This document shows positions 24,960 to 33,327 of a stretch of DNA of 64,000 nucleotides, piece by piece. The DNA comes from Nostoc sp. XA010 (GTDB taxonomy: Bacteria > Cyanobacteriota > Cyanobacteriia > Cyanobacteriales > Nostocaceae), in contig NZ_JAIVFX010000009.1 in NCBI RefSeq assembly GCF_020829625.1, positions 186,001 through 250,000 of the forward strand, in the 5' to 3' direction. A program made the position numbers and the translations under genes. A model generated the notes under the pieces. That model did no database searches. It was not told where the DNA came from and was given only the letters and a program-made list of their open reading frames with translations. The number at the start of each line of letters is the position of its first letter. Within the stretch, counting starts at the first letter, position 1.

Positions 24960-25812
24960 ATGGGCAAATTTATACAACAGATACCCCCTCCGTAAACCTG
25001 ATAATAAACAAGAGGTATTTGCAGACGGGGATTTTGCCAACTTTATCAAGCCAATTTTTGACACCCTCGACCTTTACCATAATCAAGGCGTTGACCCTCG
25101 CGCTGTTGCCATTGCCTTCAAAAACCTTGCCGAAAACCATCCCGAAGCTCAGTTAGAAATCGTGGCAATGGAGAAACGCGGCGATGATAAAATCTTGCTC
25201 AGAGCCAAAACCGCCGCAGGTAGCGATAAATCTCAACTGAGTGCAGAATATTTTGATGACTATAATCAACTTAAAGCTTTATCGCAGAGTCAGCAATTAT
25301 TGCTGATAGAAGAAGATAGTTATGTTAGTGATTTAAAAAATATGCTCACAACTGCACTTGGGCAGCCGAAATTTTATACACAAGGAGATACCAACATGTC
25401 AGATATCAGTGGCATCAATATTGAAGGCAGCAGTAATGTTAGCGGTATTGCTGGCAATAATTCTATTGCTAATCTAGGAACCATTAGCGGTAACGTGAGT
25501 ATTGCCCTCACTCAGTTACCTGATGCAACCGATGCCGAGAAACCAGGAATCAAAGAATTATTGTCGCAGTTGCAAGATGCAATCATCCAATCCACATATT
25601 TACCAGAAGAAGACAAAACCGAAGCGCTAGAACAGGTGAACACTTTGGCAGAAGCAGGTAAAAATCCCCAAGAATCCACCAAGCAGAAGACTGCAAAGGC
25701 AGCAATCACCATGTTGAAAGGGATATTTACAGGCTTACCTGCTGTTGCATCACTGGTAGAAGCGGGTAATAAATTATTGCCTGCGATCGCAAAATTATTC
25801 GGTTTAGCATAA
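24960..25812 (+). pseudogene. Probably frameshifted effector-like gene; intact part 25162-25812 encodes 216 residues
   Basis: The frame starting at ATG 25162 is preceded by clearly coding sequence in the same frame (FADGDFANFIKPIFDTLD, VDPRAVAIAFKNLAENHPE) back to about 24991, but no start codon exists there. A +1/-1 change at the C run near 24983-24988 would join it to ATG 24960 (MGKFIQQIP). The deduced protein has an N-terminal helical domain, then a Gly/Ser/Asn-rich strand repeat (SDISGINIEGSSNVSG, GNNSIANLG), a helical segment and a hydrophobic C-terminus (LPAVASLVEAGNKLLPAIAK) resembling the small pore-like ends of cyanobacterial conflict proteins. Function unknown. If not a frameshift, translation could begin at 25162. 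Confidence 0.6.
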
Positions 25813-25891
25813 TTTAACGCGAGTTCAACAAACCTCTCCTAGCCTTAAATTAAAGCTCAATTCTTTCCTTTGACTATACAAAAGTCGAATT

Positions 25892-25975
25892 ACCCCCCTT
25901 AATCCCCCCTTGTAAAGGGGGGAAAAAAGAAATCTAGTTCCCTCCCCTTTACAAGGGGAGGGTTAGGGTGGGGTA
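25892..25975. repeat. Inverted-repeat element (CCCCCTTAATCCCCCC type)
   Basis: The ends ACCCCCCTTAATCCCCCC and, inverted, ACCCCACCCTAACCCTCCCC, each followed by TTGTAAAGGGG, form a roughly 30-base inverted repeat around an AT-rich centre. This is a well-known kind of small palindromic repeat in cyanobacteria and could fold as a strong terminator-like hairpin downstream of the effector-like gene. Confidence 0.65.
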
Positions 25976-26131
25976 AAAACCAGATTCGTAAACTACTTCA
26001 GGCTTATCTGTACACCGTAGCCGACTCGGAAACGGACGTTTTTAGGTAGTAAAACCAGGGATAGGTCTTTTTATTCAGCTACTTTCTTCATTCTCAGGTA
26101 ATTTTGGAATGTAGAGTTGAGTTTTTCCAAA

Positions 26132-27679
26132 ATGTCTTTAACTGAAGAAATTCTTTCCCAATTACCCGGCGATGCTTTAGCAGGGTTACGCCAAAGCGAT
26201 CGCATCCTAACATCTCTGCGCGAAAACTCCGCACCAGTACCAACCTTAGTTAAAGAAAGCCAACAGCCTTTAGGCGTTGTAGACTTTGATGTGCTTATCT
26301 GCGGTGGCACTTTGGGTATTTTAATTGGTTGCGCCTTAGCGGTGAAGGGACTGCGGGTGGCGTTGCTGGAACGGGGTATTTTGCGGGGGAGGGAACAAGA
26401 GTGGAATATTTCTCGCAAAGAATTAGATGTGTTTGTGGAATTGAACTTGCTGACTGAGGAAGAATTAGAAAGTGCGATCGCAACTCAATATAACCCAGCG
26501 CGAGTTAGTTTTGATGGCGGTACAGAAGTTTGGGTAGAGGATGTTTTGAATATTGGCGTAGATCCAGTTTATCTATTAGCTACTTTGAAAACTCGATTTC
26601 TGGCCGCAGGTGGAAAGTTGTTAGAAAACACACCCTTTACTGAAGCAGTGGTTCATCCAGATGGGGTGATGGTAAATAACCAATTTAAAACTCGGTTATT
26701 AATCGATGCAATGGGACATCTTTCACCCATCACTCAACAAGCACGTCAAGGCAAAAAACCAGACGCACTGTGCTTAGTTGTAGGAAGTTGCGCCCAAGGT
26801 TTTGCGGAAAATAACTCAGGCGACTTGTTATTATCATTTACACCTTTGCAAAATCAATGTCAGTACTTCTGGGAAGCTTTTCCAGCCAGGGATGGCAGAA
26901 CAACTTACTTGTTTACTTATATGGATGCAGATCCTCAACGTTTAAGTTTAGAAGCTCTATTTGAGGAATATCTGCGTCTTTTACCAGAATATCAGGGAGT
27001 GGAATTGAGCAAACTGAAATTTCAGCGATCACTATTTGGTTTCTTTCCTACCTATCGCCAAAGCCCCATCAAAACCCCTTGGAGTCGCATTCTACCAGCC
27101 GGAGATAGCAGTGGTAGTCAATCTCCCTTGAGTTTTGGAGGTTTTGGGGCAATGGTGCGTCACCTGAAGCGTTTAACTTATGGCATTTACGAAGCGCTGG
27201 AAACAGAACAATTATCTGCAAAAGCTTTAGCACTACTGCAACCTTATCAACCAAGTTTAACTGTTACATGGTTGTTTCAAAAGGCGATGAGTGTTGGGGT
27301 AAATCAGAAAATTGCCCCAGATCAAATTAACCAACTACTCTCGGCGGTGTTTGAGGAAATGCAACAGTTGGGTACACCAGTGCTAAAACCATTTTTACAG
27401 GATATAGTGCAGTTTTCGGCACTAACAAAAACACTGTTAAAAACTGGTTTAGATCATCCTGTATTAGTTGCCAAGATAATTCCGCAAGTAGGTTTAGCCA
27501 GTTTGTTAGATTGGATGTTACATTACAGTAATTTAGGTGTGTACACTGCCTTGCTTTCGCTAAGTCCAATGCTAGAAACATGGATTAAGAATCAACCAAA
27601 AGAACAACAATATTATTGGCATCGTTTGATTGATGCCTGGAAGTATGGTTCTGGCGGTGATTACTCAGATGAAACTTAG
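26132..27679 (+). CDS. cruP: CruP-type lycopene cyclase homologue (FAD-dependent)
   Basis: A 515-residue FAD-binding protein. After a short helical N-terminus comes the Rossmann region FDVLICGGTLGILIGCALAVKG, then GREQEWNISRKELDV, PARVSFDGGTEVWVEDVLN and further blocks characteristic of CruA/CruP, including LPAGDSSGSQSPLSFGGFGAM in the FAD-contacting part. The family is related to lycopene cyclases that close the psi ends into beta rings; CruP of plants and cyanobacteria is a divergent member whose role in planta is to limit carotenoid epoxides. ATG 26132 is chosen over an upstream TTG at 26117. It is followed at 23 bases by two paralogous membrane protein genes, so an operon is likely. Confidence 0.88.
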   Translation: MSLTEEILSQLPGDALAGLRQSDRILTSLRENSAPVPTLVKESQQPLGVVDFDVLICGGTLGILIGCALAVKGLRVALLERGILRGREQEWNISRKELDVFVELNLLTEEELESAIATQYNPARVSFDGGTEVWVEDVLNIGVDPVYLLATLKTRFLAAGGKLLENTPFTEAVVHPDGVMVNNQFKTRLLIDAMGHLSPITQQARQGKKPDALCLVVGSCAQGFAENNSGDLLLSFTPLQNQCQYFWEAFPARDGRTTYLFTYMDADPQRLSLEALFEEYLRLLPEYQGVELSKLKFQRSLFGFFPTYRQSPIKTPWSRILPAGDSSGSQSPLSFGGFGAMVRHLKRLTYGIYEALETEQLSAKALALLQPYQPSLTVTWLFQKAMSVGVNQKIAPDQINQLLSAVFEEMQQLGTPVLKPFLQDIVQFSALTKTLLKTGLDHPVLVAKIIPQVGLASLLDWMLHYSNLGVYTALLSLSPMLETWIKNQPKEQQYYWHRLIDAWKYGSGGDYSDET

Positions 27680-27702
27680 AATTTTAGCTGTGTGAGGATA
27701 AC

Positions 27703-28407
27703 ATGAGAGAACAGAAATCATTAGGAATCAAATACTTTGCGGTGCTGATTGGATTCCTGCGCGATCGCCAAGGATTTCTAGAGGAAGTTCGCCAAGGTAC
27801 GAGATTACCAAATAAAATCATTTCTCTACTAGTTTGCAGTTCCTTATTTCTCGCTGCTTATGGCGGAATCATTGGTGCATACCATAGTTGGATGCAAGCT
27901 TTGTCTTCCGCTATTAAACTTCCAGCCCTTTATTTAATCACACTCCTAATTTGTATTCCAACTTTGTACTTTGCTAACGTTGTTTTTGGTTCAAAGCGCA
28001 CATTTGGACAGCATTTAGCATTAGTCTTGACTGCTGTTTCAGTTACCAGTGTACTTTTATTCAGCTTTGCACCAATTACACTGTTTTTCTTAATTACCAC
28101 CAATAACTACCAATTTTTAATTCTATTAAATGTATTCATATTTGCATTAACAGGATTTATTGGTATTTCGTCTTTATATCAGGCCACAAGTTTAGTTTTA
28201 GAACAAGATAATGAAGGTAGTAAGACACGCCAGAAGATTTTACAATTTTGGCTATTTCTTTACGCTTTCGTCGGCAGTCAGTTAGGATGGACTCTTAGAC
28301 CATTTTTTGGCACGCCTGATTCTGCTTTTCAACTATTCCGCGAAAGAGAAGGTAATTTCTATTTAAGTGTGATTCAAGCTATTAGCTATCTCTTAGGAAT
28401 CCGTTAA
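27703..28407 (+). CDS. Cyanobacterial membrane protein, tandem paralogue 1 (234 residues)
   Basis: The protein has a basic soluble N-terminus (FLRDRQGFLEEVRQGTRLPNKI) and about five hydrophobic helices starting at residue 42. Its last 60 residues include QLGWTLRPFFGTPDS. It is clearly homologous over its whole length to the next gene. Similar proteins in Nostoc genomes have, as I recall, been labelled actin-binding WH2 domain proteins, a name with little functional support. Its architecture resembles YIP1-like membrane proteins. It starts 23 bases after cruP, with GAGG upstream of the ATG, and is probably in the same transcript. Function unknown. Confidence 0.75.
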   Translation: MREQKSLGIKYFAVLIGFLRDRQGFLEEVRQGTRLPNKIISLLVCSSLFLAAYGGIIGAYHSWMQALSSAIKLPALYLITLLICIPTLYFANVVFGSKRTFGQHLALVLTAVSVTSVLLFSFAPITLFFLITTNNYQFLILLNVFIFALTGFIGISSLYQATSLVLEQDNEGSKTRQKILQFWLFLYAFVGSQLGWTLRPFFGTPDSAFQLFREREGNFYLSVIQAISYLLGIR

Positions 28408-28449
28408 TTAATCATTAGTAATTACATAAAATATAAAAGATATAAAAAT

Positions 28450-29157
28450 ATGCGGAATAAGGAAAAGTTCGGGATTCAACAATTTGGTGTTTTGGTTAAT
28501 TTATTGCGCGATCGCCAGGCGTTTTTAGAAGAAATTCGTCAGGGAGTCCGATTACAAAATAAAATTAGTTCTCTGTTTGTATCTAGTTCGATTTTCTTTG
28601 CAATATATGGCGCAATTATTGGTGCATCTAACAGTTGGGCACAGGCATTATCTGGTGCTATCAAACTCCCAGCATTTTATTTATTAACACTGATTATTTG
28701 TTTCCCAACGTTGTTCTTTTTTAACGTTTTGTTTGGTTCCCGGAGCAGTATTCAACAGCATTTCGTTGTGTTGCTCACATCTGTATCAGTGATTAGTGTG
28801 CTTTTATTCAGCTTGGCACCAGTTACGCTATTCTTTCTGATCACTACACCCGATTCTTATCAATTTTTCAAACTGTTGAATGTGTTAATTTTTGGCATTA
28901 CAGGCATCTTTGGCGTTAAGTTCCTTTATGAAGGAATGCAATTACTTTCTCAACAAGATGAAGTCGGCAAAAAAACCCGCACTACTATTTTAAGATCCTG
29001 GTTATTGCTTTATGCTTTTGTTGGTATGCAGTTAGGATGGTTTCTCAGACCGTTTTTTGGTGCGCCTGACTCTAAATTTGAATTGTTTCGGGCAGTCAAA
29101 GGCAACTTTTATTTGGATATTGTAGCGGCGATTTCCGAAATTTTAGGTTTGCGTTAA
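28450..29157 (+). CDS. Cyanobacterial membrane protein, tandem paralogue 2 (235 residues)
   Basis: The same layout as the preceding gene: N-terminal LLRDRQAFLEEIRQGVRLQNKI, about five membrane helices, and C-terminal QLGWFLRPFFGAPDS. About half or more of the residues are the same by eye, with identical blocks IKLPA, SVLLFS and PFFG, so a tandem duplication is evident. The 42-base spacer contains no hairpin. Downstream at 29289-29318 a strong hairpin could end the cruP transcript. Confidence 0.75.
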   Translation: MRNKEKFGIQQFGVLVNLLRDRQAFLEEIRQGVRLQNKISSLFVSSSIFFAIYGAIIGASNSWAQALSGAIKLPAFYLLTLIICFPTLFFFNVLFGSRSSIQQHFVVLLTSVSVISVLLFSLAPVTLFFLITTPDSYQFFKLLNVLIFGITGIFGVKFLYEGMQLLSQQDEVGKKTRTTILRSWLLLYAFVGMQLGWFLRPFFGAPDSKFELFRAVKGNFYLDIVAAISEILGLR

Positions 29158-29210
29158 TCTAAGATTTATATGTGTTTTATATCATGTCCCATGATTAGGA
29201 CTTACGCACA

Positions 29211-29270
29211 CTCATATAGCATCTCTCAATGATTTGTGATTATATATCTGTTTCTTTCCTCGTCTATATT
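29211..29270 (+). repeat. Partial copy of the ATATAGCA repeat family
   Basis: TCATATAGCATCTCTCAATGATTTGTGATTATATATCTGTTTCTTTCC resembles the left end of the element at 55477-55639 (TTATATAGCAGTGCTTAATCATTTGTAAC...TATATCTCTTTCTTT). The matching right end is not seen here. Confidence 0.4.
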
Positions 29271-29288
29271 TATAGCCACGGTATTTGT

Positions 29289-29318
29289 AAAATCTTTCTC
29301 TTTTAGGAGAAAGATTTT
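29289..29318. terminator. Strong bidirectional terminator candidate
   Basis: AAAATCTTTCTC and GAGAAAGATTTT form a perfect 12-base stem with loop TTTTAG, followed by AAATTTTT. It lies between the convergent 3' ends of the cruP-linked membrane proteins and the receiver gene. Confidence 0.6.
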
Positions 29319-29368
29319 AAATTTTTACCCTTTCCGTGTTGTTAATAGATGACAAAGGGGTATTTAGC

Positions 29369-29752
29369 TTACTCTAGACTCCAACCCAGCGCTCTTGCTA
29401 CTTCAGTGGCTAATTCTAGAGGATTGAATGGTTTAGCGATCGCACTGATCATTCCCATCTGGGTATAGCGACGGCGATCGGAAGCCTGGATTTTGGCAGT
29501 TAACAAAATCACCGGAATCGCTTTGGTTAACGGATTAGCTTGTAATTTTTCAAAGGTAGCAATACCATCCATCCCTGGCATCATCACATCTAGTAAAATT
29601 GCATCTGGTTGGTAAGTCTCGGCTTTAATTATGCCCTCTTGACCAGAACTCGCTGTCTCAACTTTCCAGCCTGCAACTGTTTCCAAGCAAATCTTGGCAA
29701 CTTCTTGAATATACTGCTCGTTATCAACCACTAGAATTTGCTTTGTTGTCAT
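29369..29752 (-). CDS. Single-domain response regulator
   Basis: A receiver-only protein of about 127 residues. The acidic pocket (VVDNE) is followed by the phospho-acceptor Asp in DAILLDVMMPGMDG and the conserved Lys in LLTAKIQ. There is no output domain, so it probably acts by protein interaction or as a phosphate shuttle. ATG 29752 has GAGG at a good distance; an ATG three codons earlier is possible. Its 5' end overlaps the 3' end of the large hybrid kinase by some 30 bases, and that kinase is the obvious phosphate donor. Confidence 0.9.
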   Translation of the reverse strand: MTTKQILVVDNEQYIQEVAKICLETVAGWKVETASSGQEGIIKAETYQPDAILLDVMMPGMDGIATFEKLQANPLTKAIPVILLTAKIQASDRRRYTQMGMISAIAKPFNPLELATEVARALGWSLE

Positions 29753-32705
29753 TACTGCCATCCTCTTGTTGGTTCAGGGTAATTCGCTGAAGTAACTCGA
29801 TCATGCGTTGTTCAAATTCTTCGTTAGTCCTACTCTCTTTATTCAAAAATTCTGTATCTTGACTTAGTTGGCTATTTGTAGTTTGCTCATAAAGACTATA
29901 AATTACAGGAATGTTAGAATCTTCTAAATCAGCATTTTTAAAAGCCCCAAACAACGGCAGAGTGACGTAAAAAGTGCTACTTTCGCCTAATACACTTTCA
30001 GCCCAAATGCGTCCGCCGTGCTGTTGCATAATGCTCTTACAAATTGCCAAACCTAAACCAGTACCATCATGGTTGCGTGAATCTGAGGAGTCAACTTGTT
30101 GAAAGCGCTCAAAGATACTCTCAAGTTTGTCAGATGGGATACCGCGTCCGGTGTCTTTGACTGTCAACAAAACTTCATTCCCTTGTTGTTGCGCCCCCAA
30201 CCAAACTGTAGATCCAGGAGACGAAAACTTAATGGCATTACTCAGTAGATTGGTTAAAGTTTGGACAATGCGATCGCAATCTGCCAATACTTGACCGGAT
30301 AAGGCAGAAATGGATAGCGTTACTCCTGCTTTGTCGGCTAGAGGCTGTATGACATTTACTGCTTGAGTAATCAGATCAACGATATTGCAGATTTTTGGTT
30401 CCATCTTCGCTTTACCCGACTCGATCCGCTCGATGTCCAGGATGTCGTTGATTAAGCGTACTAGGCGTTCGGCGCTTTCAGTAGCAATTTGCAGCAGACG
30501 TTTTCCCTGCTCTGAGTCTGTCGGTAGCAAACCACTGGTTAGCATTCCTAGAGAGCCGTGAATCGAGGTTAAAGGAGTGCGGAGTTCATGACTAACAACG
30601 GAGACAAATTCATCTTTCATCCGTTCAATTTGCTTACGCTCTGTGACATCTCGCAATATAACTGTATAAAATATCTCCTTGCCCATATCAATTTTAGAGA
30701 TGGAAGCCTCTGCCGGAAATTCAGTGCCATCCTTGCGGCGACCATAGATTTCACGCCGTTCACCCATTTTGCGAGCAATATTGGGAGATTGACCAAAGTC
30801 AACCACATGTTGACGATGCATTTGGAAAAAGCGCTGCGGTAAGAGTAAATCAAGACCCTGCCCAATCACTTCCTGGGCAGAGTAGCCGAAAATTTTCTCT
30901 GCTCCTTGATTAAACAAGGTGATGGTTTGGAATCCGTTAATGGAAATAATTGCATCATCAGCAATATCTAAAATCCGCGCAAATCGGGCTTCAGAAAATC
31001 GTAGTTCTTCTTGTGTTCGCTGACGTTCATCTAGTTGTGACTGTAACTGTCCATTCACGGCAATTAACTCAGCAGTGCGCTCTGCTACCCTCAGTTCCAG
31101 TTCGTTGATAGCTCGTAAATCGAAAGATGAGGAAGAATTTACTTCCGAATTTACTTCCCTATCTCCCCCTGCTCCCCTACCCCCCTGCACCATGCGTTGC
31201 CGCAATTTTATTCGTTCTAGGCGATTGACGATTCGGGTAACTAGTTCTGGCCCGACAATTGGCTTGCTTACAAAGTCATCAGCACCAACGCTAAACACCT
31301 GATTTACCATATTGGCATCGCTATGCACAGTGAGGAATAAGATGGGTAACTCACCCCAGCGCGAATCATTACGTACCAATTGGCAAAGTTCTATACCATT
31401 TTTATAGGGTAATTCCACATCTAGAATCAGCATATCTGGCGCAATTTCTTCTAAAGTACTCCAGAAATGAAGCGGGTCTTCAAGAGCGATCGCTTTGAAT
31501 CCCCAAGGACTAAGTAAGGTTTGCAACAATGCTTGAATTTGCGGATCATCATCTACAACCAATATTTTAGTTTCTGCATGGGGGTAATTTTGCGGCGGTT
31601 GCGTTACTGTTTTTAATACCTGTGCCGTTGGTGATACAGATATTGCTGCTGTGTCGTTTCCCTCAATTTCCCGACGCAATAACTTTACCCAACTTGCGAG
31701 GTTGCTAATTTCAGATTTACTCAAGCTTTTATTAGAACTCAGTAGCAATTCGATATTGCGTGCCAATTTTGAACCCAGAGGCAAGCCAAAAGTACCTAAA
31801 GATCCTGCTAAGGTATGCGCCTCTTTGGCTGCTAGTGAGAGCAATTCGGGATTTAAACTATTTTGATTTAAAGTTGCGATCGCTTGCTCTATTACCTTCA
31901 CCTGCTCATCCACCCGCCCTTGAAATCGTTGCCAAATTTCCGCAACTGCCATTAGTGCTTGCTGCTGTGATTTCAGATTTGGAACCGAGGATTTTGCATA
32001 ATCTAATTCCCCTCTATTCTCTACTCCCTCTCCTAGTTGTTTCAGACGATAGCCGATACCATAAACTGTTTCAACCAAATCATTGGGCGCTCCTACAGCT
32101 TTGAGTTTGTGCCGTAACCCTTTGATATGAGTGCGAACAGCTTCTTCTTGTGGAGTATCTTCATAAGACCAAAGATGTTCTAAAATCATGTCGCAGCTAA
32201 ACACCCGGTGATTATTCCGCAAGAATAGTTCTAACAGAGCAAACTCTTTTGGCGTAAGTGGTAGCAGCTTGCCAGCATAAGTCACTTCACAGCTACTAGG
32301 GTCTAGCTGCAACTGACCATACTCCAGCACAGGTTGTGAGGTTACAACTTTGCGACGCAACAGCGCCCTAATCCGAGCAACTAACTCCTCTTGGTCAAAG
32401 GGTTTAACTACATAGTCATCTGCACCTGCATCTAACCCGATTGCTTTATCATGACTACTATCGCGCCCTGTCAATAACAATATTGGCATTTGCAGACCAC
32501 TAGAACGGATTTGACGGCAAAGACTAATGCCATCCAATTTGGGTAACATTACATCTAGTAGGATTAAATCATAATCGTAAGTTTGAATAAGATCCCAAGC
32601 TGCATCTCCATCAGTGGCAACTTCAACCGCATAGTTTTGGTTAGTCAAAACTGCGGTGAGTGCATAAGCATTTAACTCGTCATCCTCTACAACTAAAATT
32701 TTCAT
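29724..32705 (-). CDS. Hybrid sensor kinase with OmpR-type regulator, Hpt, receiver, PAS and kinase domains
   Basis: A 993-residue protein. From the N-terminus: receiver (about 1-115; Asp51 in LILLDVMLPK), winged-helix DNA-binding domain (about 125-215; GYRLKQLG at its end), Hpt domain (about 235-330; AHTLAGSLGTFG), second receiver (about 380-500; LILDVELPYK), coiled coil, PAS domain (about 560-680), HisKA (SHELRTPLTS) and HATPase (DTGRGIPSD, GTGLGLAI). No membrane segment. A complete phosphorelay and a transcription factor are thus in one chain. A Gly/Arg-rich linker at 31160-31200 is encoded by an inserted GGGGAGCAGGG-type repeat. ATG 32705 (MKILVVEDD) is the natural start; an upstream extension is unlikely. 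It overlaps the downstream receiver gene. Confidence 0.92.
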   Translation of the reverse strand: MKILVVEDDELNAYALTAVLTNQNYAVEVATDGDAAWDLIQTYDYDLILLDVMLPKLDGISLCRQIRSSGLQMPILLLTGRDSSHDKAIGLDAGADDYVVKPFDQEELVARIRALLRRKVVTSQPVLEYGQLQLDPSSCEVTYAGKLLPLTPKEFALLELFLRNNHRVFSCDMILEHLWSYEDTPQEEAVRTHIKGLRHKLKAVGAPNDLVETVYGIGYRLKQLGEGVENRGELDYAKSSVPNLKSQQQALMAVAEIWQRFQGRVDEQVKVIEQAIATLNQNSLNPELLSLAAKEAHTLAGSLGTFGLPLGSKLARNIELLLSSNKSLSKSEISNLASWVKLLRREIEGNDTAAISVSPTAQVLKTVTQPPQNYPHAETKILVVDDDPQIQALLQTLLSPWGFKAIALEDPLHFWSTLEEIAPDMLILDVELPYKNGIELCQLVRNDSRWGELPILFLTVHSDANMVNQVFSVGADDFVSKPIVGPELVTRIVNRLERIKLRQRMVQGGRGAGGDREVNSEVNSSSSFDLRAINELELRVAERTAELIAVNGQLQSQLDERQRTQEELRFSEARFARILDIADDAIISINGFQTITLFNQGAEKIFGYSAQEVIGQGLDLLLPQRFFQMHRQHVVDFGQSPNIARKMGERREIYGRRKDGTEFPAEASISKIDMGKEIFYTVILRDVTERKQIERMKDEFVSVVSHELRTPLTSIHGSLGMLTSGLLPTDSEQGKRLLQIATESAERLVRLINDILDIERIESGKAKMEPKICNIVDLITQAVNVIQPLADKAGVTLSISALSGQVLADCDRIVQTLTNLLSNAIKFSSPGSTVWLGAQQQGNEVLLTVKDTGRGIPSDKLESIFERFQQVDSSDSRNHDGTGLGLAICKSIMQQHGGRIWAESVLGESSTFYVTLPLFGAFKNADLEDSNIPVIYSLYEQTTNSQLSQDTEFLNKESRTNEEFEQRMIELLQRITLNQQEDGSNDNKANSSG

Positions 32706-32899
32706 GTTAAAAGCTTTCCAAGTTAAAATGGATACAACAAATAACAAGCAATAAACTTAAATTGCAAAATTAATTACAGTGCTTTTGAAGTAATTAAACC
32801 ACAGCATTCCTTACTAGTTACATCCTCTAACTGAGTAATGATCTTTCAAGCCATAAAACTCCCAATACGCTACAACAGAAAAAATCCTTTGTTAAACCT

Positions 32900-33304
32900 G
32901 TGAAAAAACGAGTAACTCTTACCTTCCCAAAACGCGCCGTACAAATGCCAGTCACTTACGTACTGGCCAAAGAGTTTAACGTTGCCGCCAATATTATCCG
33001 TGCCCAAGTTGCCCCAAATCAAATTGGCAAACTGGTAGTAGAACTATCGGGAGATATCGATCAATTAGATGCGGCGATTGAGTGGATGCGATCGCGCCAT
33101 GTTAATGTTTCTCATACCTTAGGCGAAATTGCGATCGACGAGGATGTGTGTGTCCACTGTGGGTTGTGTACTGGGGTTTGCCCTACCGAAGCTCTCACTC
33201 TCCACCCAGAGACATACAAACTCACATTCACGCGATCGCGTTGTATCGTCTGCGAACAGTGTATCCCCACCTGTCCTGTACAAGCAATCTCCACTAACCT
33301 TTAA
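32900..33304 (+). CDS. NIL domain / two [4Fe-4S] ferredoxin
   Basis: 134 residues starting at GTG. The N-terminal 75 residues form a NIL (ferredoxin-like beta-alpha-beta) domain, which in other proteins is a ligand-binding domain of methionine transporters. The C-terminal part contains CVHCGLCTGVCP and CIVCEQCIPTCP, two classical [4Fe-4S] binding sites. Such proteins transfer electrons or take part in sulfur metabolism. It is divergent from the large sensor kinase, with about 195 bases between the start codons. The neighbour on the other side is the convergent DUF3616 gene. Confidence 0.9.
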   Translation: MKKRVTLTFPKRAVQMPVTYVLAKEFNVAANIIRAQVAPNQIGKLVVELSGDIDQLDAAIEWMRSRHVNVSHTLGEIAIDEDVCVHCGLCTGVCPTEALTLHPETYKLTFTRSRCIVCEQCIPTCPVQAISTNL

Positions 33305-33327
33305 CAATCTAAAATCCAAAATTGATA

